Notes under the pieces: generated by a model
Database searches by the model: none
Seen by the model: only the letters and a program-made list of their open reading frames with translations
Told to the model about the DNA's origin: nothing
Assembly: GCF_001639285.1 (NCBI RefSeq)
Contig: NZ_LWMW01000126.1
Location: 16,114-80,113 of the forward strand
DNA from: Methanobrevibacter cuticularis
GTDB taxonomy: Archaea; Methanobacteriota; Methanobacteria; Methanobacteriales; Methanobacteriaceae
Length of the DNA: 64,000 nt
Direction of reading: 5' to 3'
Shown: in pieces, positions 62,025 through 64,000 of the stretch
How positions within the stretch are numbered: the stretch's first letter is position 1
Layout of the letters: the number at the start of each line of letters is the position of its first letter
Program-made: the position numbers and the translations under genes

Positions 62025-62486
62025 TTATGAAATATTTTTTAATATCTTTTCAACTAATATATTAGTATTTTTTAAATTAATAAAATCAATTAGTATTAAG
62101 TCATTGTTTATCTTAAAGTAATAATTTACAAAAGAGTATTTTTCTGTTTTATATCCTTTTAAATAACTAAATTTCACATTTGTATAATTAGACACGTTAT
62201 ATTGGTATAATATTTCTTTCTCAGATAAATTAATATTCTTTCTAACGAGTATGCCTAAACTAGCTTGTTCATTTGAATAAATCTTTGCATAACTATTATT
62301 ACTACTATCTTCTGATTCAAGTTTAAATTCTTCAGGAATATTAAAAGTATATCCCCCAATAGTTTCAGATTTATACTTCATTTGATGATCTTCAACAAAA
62401 TTAAAAGTAAAAACAGCCAAAATAAGACACAGTAGGACTACAACTCCTAAAAACACAGTTAAAAACTTTTTACCTTTAGATTCCAT
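62025..62486 (-). CDS. Membrane-anchored extracellular protein of unknown function
   Basis: ATG at 62486 (MESKGKKFLTVFLGVVVLL) follows AAAGGTGAT. One N-terminal TM helix or uncleaved signal (residues 7-26) precedes a domain of about 125 residues with GGYTFNIPEEFKLESEDSS, a pattern seen in small PsbP-like or lipoprotein-type beta domains. No firm family was recognised. It stands alone between island repeats D and F. Confidence 0.65.
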   Translation of the reverse strand: MESKGKKFLTVFLGVVVLLCLILAVFTFNFVEDHQMKYKSETIGGYTFNIPEEFKLESEDSSNNSYAKIYSNEQASLGILVRKNINLSEKEILYQYNVSNYTNVKFSYLKGYKTEKYSFVNYYFKINNDLILIDFINLKNTNILVEKILKNIS

Positions 62487-62623
62487 ACAAATCACCTTTA
62501 ATAATAATCATGATAAAATAACATGCTGAACATAAGTTCATATCAGTAATAGTCCTATATAAAAAAGACAATATAAAAAGTTTACCATATCCTCCTACAT
62601 CAACTATCATTAAAAATATTAAT

Positions 62624-62757
62624 CTTAAGAGTTAGAGTTCAAAACCATCCCCATCAGTCAACGAGTTAAATTTTATAAAATAACAAAAGCCTTAAGAGTT
62701 AGAGTTCAAAACCATCCCCATCAGTCAACGAGTTAAATTTTATAAAATAACAAAAGC
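62624..62757 (+). repeat. 67-bp tandem duplication containing degenerate tRNA-end-like sequence (copies F and G)
   Basis: CTTAAGAGTTAGAGTTCAAA begins at 62624 and at 62691, and the two 67-bp units are essentially identical. The start (AATCTTAAG...GTTCAAA...CCATCC) aligns with copies A and B, but the T-stem no longer pairs. Confidence 0.75.
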
Positions 62758-62905
62758 TACTTAAATAGTAAATAACACACTAATTTTATAAACACTACCC
62801 CCAAATGACAAAAGCTATTATTTAAAACATAATTTTGACACCTAACTATTAATTTAGATGTAAAGAATAAATCAAAATAAATAATTGGAAAAAATAAATA
62901 AAAAG

Positions 62906-62945
62906 ATTAATCTAAAGATCGAGGGTTCAAATCCCTCCAAGCCCG
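62906..62945 (+). repeat. tRNA 3'-end-like fragment, copy E
   Basis: ATTAATCTAAAGATC followed by the intact T-arm GAGGGTTCAAATCCCTC and acceptor-like CAAGCCCG. It differs from A and B by one acceptor base (C for T) and one base before the T-arm. It lies about 280 bases before the transposase gene. Confidence 0.75.
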
Positions 62946-63221
62946 CTCACACATTTTCACATGAAGAGATATGGATCAAATACCTAGTAAATTACTAATT
63001 TTTAGAATACTTCAATTATTCATACAGAATCTATTAATTAAACTATAAATTTTCAAATAACTATTAATTTAAACTGTTAGGATTGTAAGAACTAGTTATT
63101 GAAATAAAAATATTAAAAAGTAGCTATTAAAAAAAATAAATTCATTAAAAATATAGTCCTGAAAGGAAAGTTTATAAGTAATGATTTTTATATATTAATA
63201 TGATATATGGGGTTGTTACTC

Positions 63222-64000
63222 ATGGTTAATATGGTTCAAAAAAGGGTTAAAAATCATTTATCTAAAAATGAATTAAAAAGCATGATTAAATGTTTTAAAA
63301 ACAATTGTAGGATGTATAAAAAATTTGTTTTCATTAATATGGTTCTTGATGGTAAAAAAGTTTCTGAAGCTTGCGATATTCTTAATATAGGTGAATCTAC
63401 AGGTCATAAGTGGCTGGATCTTTATAATGAGAAAGGGCCAGAAAGTTTATATCCTAATTATCAAAACTGTGGCAGACATTCAATGATGTCTGATGAACAA
63501 TTAGATGAATTTAGCAGAATAATTGAAAATGAAGAGTATTTAACATCTTAAAGGGCTCATGAGATCATTAAAGCAAGATACAATATAGATTACACTATTC
63601 AGAATATTAAAAACATCTTAAAAAAGCTAGAATATAATAAAAGCAAACCTTATCAAAAATTTTCTAAAAAACCAGAAAATGCTGAAGAAAGCTTAAAAAA
63701 AAACTAAAAAATGTGAACCTTAATAAAGACATTGTAGGATCATTAGATGAAGCTAGATACGATAATAAATGTAATTCTGGGAAATTATTCTATAAAAAAG
63801 GATTTAAAAATGAAATTATAAGAAACGGTGATAGATTTAACATAAATGCATTTGGTTTTCAGACATTTGATGACAATTCTTTAATAAAATTTAAAAGAAC
63901 TGCACGAACTTTTGATCTATCAACTTTTTATTGTGAAATAAGAATTAATAACATGGAATCTAAAGAAAATACAGCTAAATTACAGTTATTAATAGATGAA
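63222..64000 (+). pseudogene. IS630-type transposase, disrupted and cut by window end
   Basis: The first part encodes a helix-turn-helix: MVLDGKKVSEACDILNIGES and TGHKWLDLYNEKGPESLYPN. An in-frame TAA at 63549 follows EEYLTS. The same frame continues RAHEIIKARYNIDYTIQNIK, then a second break occurs in an A-run near 63700, after which NLNKDIVGSLDEARYDNKCN (candidate DDE Asp in SLDE) and NAFGFQTFDDNSLIKFKRTA read on to the window edge. Two lesions make the copy inactive unless frameshifting or sequencing errors are involved. Family assignment to IS630-like is by architecture. Terminal inverted repeats were not identified. Confidence 0.7.

Overview
The window is chromosomal DNA of a methanogenic archaeon of the order Methanobacteriales, most likely Methanobrevibacter or a close relative. 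The evidence is the archaeal rpoH-rpoB2-rpoB1-rpoA1-rpoA2-L30e-nusA-S12-S7-EF2-EF1A-S10 cluster with both split large RNA polymerase subunits, an EF-2 diphthamide motif, Taw1 (wyosine synthesis), a polyferredoxin resembling formylmethanofuran dehydrogenase subunit F, very AT-rich DNA, and many large Asn/Thr-rich adhesin-like surface proteins typical of pseudomurein-walled gut methanogens. Species assignment is inference.

Layout. 1-11.2 kb, plus strand: four large secreted beta-helix/Ig-like proteins. The last two flank a three-gene set: a multi-TM protein of DUF2162 type, a MotA/TolQ/ExbB-type proton channel and a DUF2149 protein resembling ExbD in layout. AT-rich spacers here carry tandem repeats and one inverted-repeat element. 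11.2-24.9 kb, minus strand: polyferredoxin plus small ferredoxin, carB-carA, a RimI-type acetyltransferase, cobalt-precorrin-6A reductase, a Ca2+-type P-ATPase and a UPF0146 protein. Several spacers and some coding regions hold microsatellite expansions, and a well-formed MITE lies at 17.9 kb. 25.5-42.6 kb, minus strand: tRNA-Ser, the transcription/translation cluster, then tRNA-Lys, -Asp, -Tyr, -Pro and -Thr. 43.3-49.5 kb: thiE, pgk, tpiA, a secreted transglutaminase-like protein and taw1.

49.5-64 kb is an accessory island. It is punctuated by repeated fragments that look like the 3' end of a tRNA (T-arm plus acceptor strand) at 49547, 56054, 61945 (partial) and 62906, plus degenerate tandem copies at 62624-62757. 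Between them lie a secreted protein, a winged-helix regulator with a decayed partial duplicate, two zinc-ribbon membrane proteins, a stand-alone PD-(D/E)XK (HsdR-N-like) nuclease, an ADP-ribosylglycohydrolase, a DUF2283/DUF4258-like pair, a DUF6884-like gene without a usable start, an operon of frameshifted transglutaminase, Ig-like protein and adhesin, an MNT/HEPN toxin-antitoxin module bracketed by direct repeats, and a decayed IS630-type transposase cut by the window end.

Most distinctive signals: the ExbB/ExbD-like cluster embedded between membrane-anchored surface proteins in an organism with no outer membrane; the reiterated tRNA-end fragments dividing the island into modules; secreted-protein genes whose best ribosome-binding site points to an ATA or ATT codon; and several MITE-like or iteron-like elements. 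No CRISPR array, rRNA operon or integrase gene was seen.
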